From NCBI RefSeq assembly GCF_021869535.1, contig NW_026262701.1, forward strand, positions 43,031,278-43,095,277: a stretch of DNA of 64,000 bases. Direction: 5' to 3'. Positions 61,510 through 64,000 of this stretch are shown here, one piece after another. Below the pieces are notes generated by a model. The model was not told where the DNA came from. It saw only the letters and a program-made list of their open reading frames with translations, and searched no databases. A program made the translations under genes and the position numbers. The stretch's first letter is position 1; each line of letters starts with the position of its first letter. The DNA comes from Mytilus californianus (Eukaryota; Mollusca; Bivalvia; Mytilida; Mytilidae).

Positions 61510-62160
61510 CATGACCTACTCGATTGATCTGTTCAGCTTCTCATGAATAATGTAAAGAAGCTAGCAGTATATACATATATCCTTGAACTTCATGTTCCGC
61601 TTATAGATGATGTCCGCTCTCTAAAACGGTTGATTAGTACGTTAAATGCATTTATCCATTTAGAATTTAAATAAAGGATAATACAGATACAATTTGGTCT
61701 GCTATGTTTATTAACTAACATCACGATATTAGTAATGAGGGTCTGTTGTGAACTAATCTTTATGACATACGAGATGATTTTCGATTTCTCATTGTGAACT
61801 TTTCATTCCTATGTAGGAACATTCAAGCAGCGTCTACATATTGAGCATATATCTACTAGTTGATACGATATTCCGGAGCTTGTGCTTCCTATCATGATTT
61901 GTCTGATAAATGGTTGCTATTCTCAATACAAGGAAGCTATTGAACGAAGGGTTCCTATTTGTAAAGGTGAAGGCATCCCTTCTCAAAATTTACGGACGTC
62001 GTCATGATTTGGTTGACTCCTATTGTATTTATGTGCCATGTTTCATAGATGATCATTCATATGTTCATATGTGTCAATTATCGTAGCCGCAGTCCCGTTC
62101 TCTTTTCCAGGATAATTACATCCCGAATGTGACTTATCATCGAGTTTTTACACTAGTAAC
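61510..62160 (+). mobile_element. Penelope-like element, badly decayed
   Basis: Recognisable in order: FIQ-LLM-like start (about 61525), RT box 'RLIDDV' ('cgcttatagatgatgtc', about 61598), 'ataaaggataatacagatac', 'aatgagggtctgtt', 'RDDFRFLIVNFSFLCR' (about 61770-61817) and 'tttacggacgtcgtcatgatttggttgac' (about 61990). Several stops and frameshifts. Its layout matches the minus-strand copy at 13205-14275. Confidence 0.7.
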
Positions 62161-62333
62161 TCGAATTTAGCTTGAACGGACAAAAATGCATTAACGGCAT
62201 TTAAAAAAGATTAATGAAAATTGAATAAAGATTGACAAAAATTAAAAATTATTTTTAATGCATTTCAATCCATATCAAATCATTTTAATACCAGTCAAAT
62301 AGATTCCCTTGCGGTCATTCAAGCTAATTTGAG
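62160..62333. repeat. Small inverted-repeat segment (weak)
   Basis: 'ctcgaatttagcttgaacg' at 62160-62178 pairs with 'cattcaagctaatttgag' at 62316-62333 with a few mismatches. The AT-rich middle holds several 'aaaattaa(t)' runs. Possibly a MITE remnant; the arms are short enough to be chance. Confidence 0.3.
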
Positions 62334-62339
62334 ATGTGG

Positions 62340-64000
62340 TTAAACTGCGTCAAACTAATTAGCCACGCCCCCGTTAAACGGAATCAAACTGATGTTAAGT
62401 CCTTTTAAACTTTAAAGTGTCCGCCTTTTTGTAAGGTAAATCACTCAAGCGGTACAGCATCCGCGTGTATCTATCGTTTAACCGTTCCGAGCGTTATCGA
62501 TTTTAGTCAGAAAAGTAAAAATGTACCTTTTACAAATATTCACATTAAAATTAAATAATGACAAATACATGTGTAAACTAAGTTTTTTATAGTTAATGAT
62601 GCCAGATTTTTAAAATGCAGCGAAAAGTATAATTAGTTCTTTTTTTCATTTGTAAACACGCAGCAGCTCTTTAGATAAAAAAAAAGTGACTGTGATAAAA
62701 AAAAAAATATTTTGCTTGAAATAAAACGAGAAAGCTGGTAGTTATTTAATAGCCAATAAAGGGACCAACATGAGCATGTTTGATGAATGCCAATGGATAT
62801 TGTACGCAAACATTAATCTATATGAAGGTATCGTCTGATCAAAAATGTTATTTCGTCGAGAATATGCAATAATATTTGCCACGGTACGTTAAGCAAATTT
62901 AATTGAACCAATTCCGTCCCGAACTTTTAAAAATTCACATTAAAACATATCTTTTTTTTTTGGTCTAATTCGCCTGGAAAATTAAAATTTCGTTTAGCTT
63001 AAACAGTTTTAAATGCGCCCCGTACTCGTATACCGGATACCAAATATACATGAACACTGTTTGTCTTGAGTCTGATAGTGCTCTGCTAGTCATTACTAAA
63101 TTCATACGTGTAAAACTATACAATTTCACTCATCTGCCTTCAACACAAAGTCTTGGCTAACACCGAACAGCAAGCTATACGGTGCCCCAAAATGACCAGT
63201 GTAGAACCATTCAAACGGAAAAACTAACGGTCTATATATTCGACTTTTGAAATACATAATCAAACAACAACCACTAAACAGCAGGTTAGGGCAGATGCAA
63301 ACAAATGCAGCGGAGTTCAAAAGCCCAAATACACGAATAATTCTCGAGACTTAAGTGACATTGTTTTAATAAGATCAGAACCTTATATGTGTTAATTTTA
63401 AAGCAAAAGATATAAGTTAGTAAGAAAAATATTGACGTACCAATTCTAATAGCTAAGAAAATTTCCCTTTGCTAAACGATGATAACATTTTAACATTTTG
63501 GAATACCTTATAATTCATAATCTATTTCTGAAACGACTTCTCGCCTTGAACATGTATGAAATGTTTGCCACTGGACGTTAAACAACCATTAATCAATCAT
63601 TCAAATTGTGCTTTAAAAATGAATTAAGCCGCAAGTGTATCCATCAATGAGTGCTGTTGTTTGTTTGTCCATTTAACATATACTGAATTCGTTTTTGTCC
63701 GGAATTATATTCCTTAGAAGAGCTCAAGTATGTAAATAAATTCATAGGGTATCATGTGCTAGTTGAAATTTTTTAGCGAAATCAGTATTGTGTGTCCAAC
63801 GTTCTTTCATGCATATCAAATGTTGTATCCACTTTTTGCTGTTCGTAGTCTGTTAGTCCTCGGTCTCCAAACTTTAGCACACACTTATGTAATGACCAAT
63901 CTTGAAAGGGGGAACATTTTTTTTTATCAAAAAAAAAACTAAAACAATTTCTATATTCTATCATTCAATTAACCGATGTACACCTAAGATTTTCAACTAT
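62340..64000. other. Intergenic stretch with two repeat fragments
   Basis: 63125-63315 carries 'aacaccgaacagcaagctata...ggtgccccaaaatgaccagtgtagaaccattcaaacgg', a dispersed repeat on the minus strand related in style to family D ('caacaaccactaaacagcaggtt'). 63545-63601 is a SINE-like end ('tgtttgccactggacgttaaacaaccattaatcaatca'). Nothing else is supported. Confidence 0.5.

Overview
The window is AT-rich eukaryotic DNA without a complete host gene, and it is made mostly of transposon debris. Its repeats are those I associate with bivalve genomes: Penelope-like elements (PLEs), tRNA-headed SINEs with (ATCA)n-type tails, a PHD-finger CR1-like LINE, and hammerhead ribozymes. A marine bivalve, most likely a mussel, is my inference. 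No species can be fixed from the sequence alone.

Layout. 1-2520: about four and a half copies of a ~0.5 kb tandem repeat that ends in a conserved hairpin. ~2530-26180 (unit A), ~26180-46885 (unit B) and ~48550-54300 (unit C): three direct, diverged copies of one segmental duplication. Each carries the last coding exon of an RGK-family small GTPase (Rad/Gem/Rem/Rem2) near its left side. The exon is open in A, interrupted by a stop and then deleted in B, and frameshifted in C. B also keeps the preceding exon with the NKSD guanine-binding motif, but with an internal stop. ~54960-56600: PLE tail and a large 26-bp minisatellite. 56600-64000: intergenic DNA with scattered repeat fragments and one degraded PLE.

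The copies date the insertions. A SINE at 33225-33494 in B has perfect 10-bp target-site duplications and a truncated counterpart in A. C has the empty site, so C split first and A and B are sisters. The 4.3-kb LINE in A (21430-25704), two PLEs in A, a PLE in B, and a PLE tail in B carrying a nested terminal-inverted-repeat element came after the A/B split.

The most interesting signal is a set of about ten hammerhead-ribozyme motifs in three sequence classes. The classes keep the same core and a 3-bp, CG-looped stem III while stems I, II and III covary. Two copies (33569-33612 and 35525-35566, both minus strand) keep the core. The others are decayed to differing degrees.
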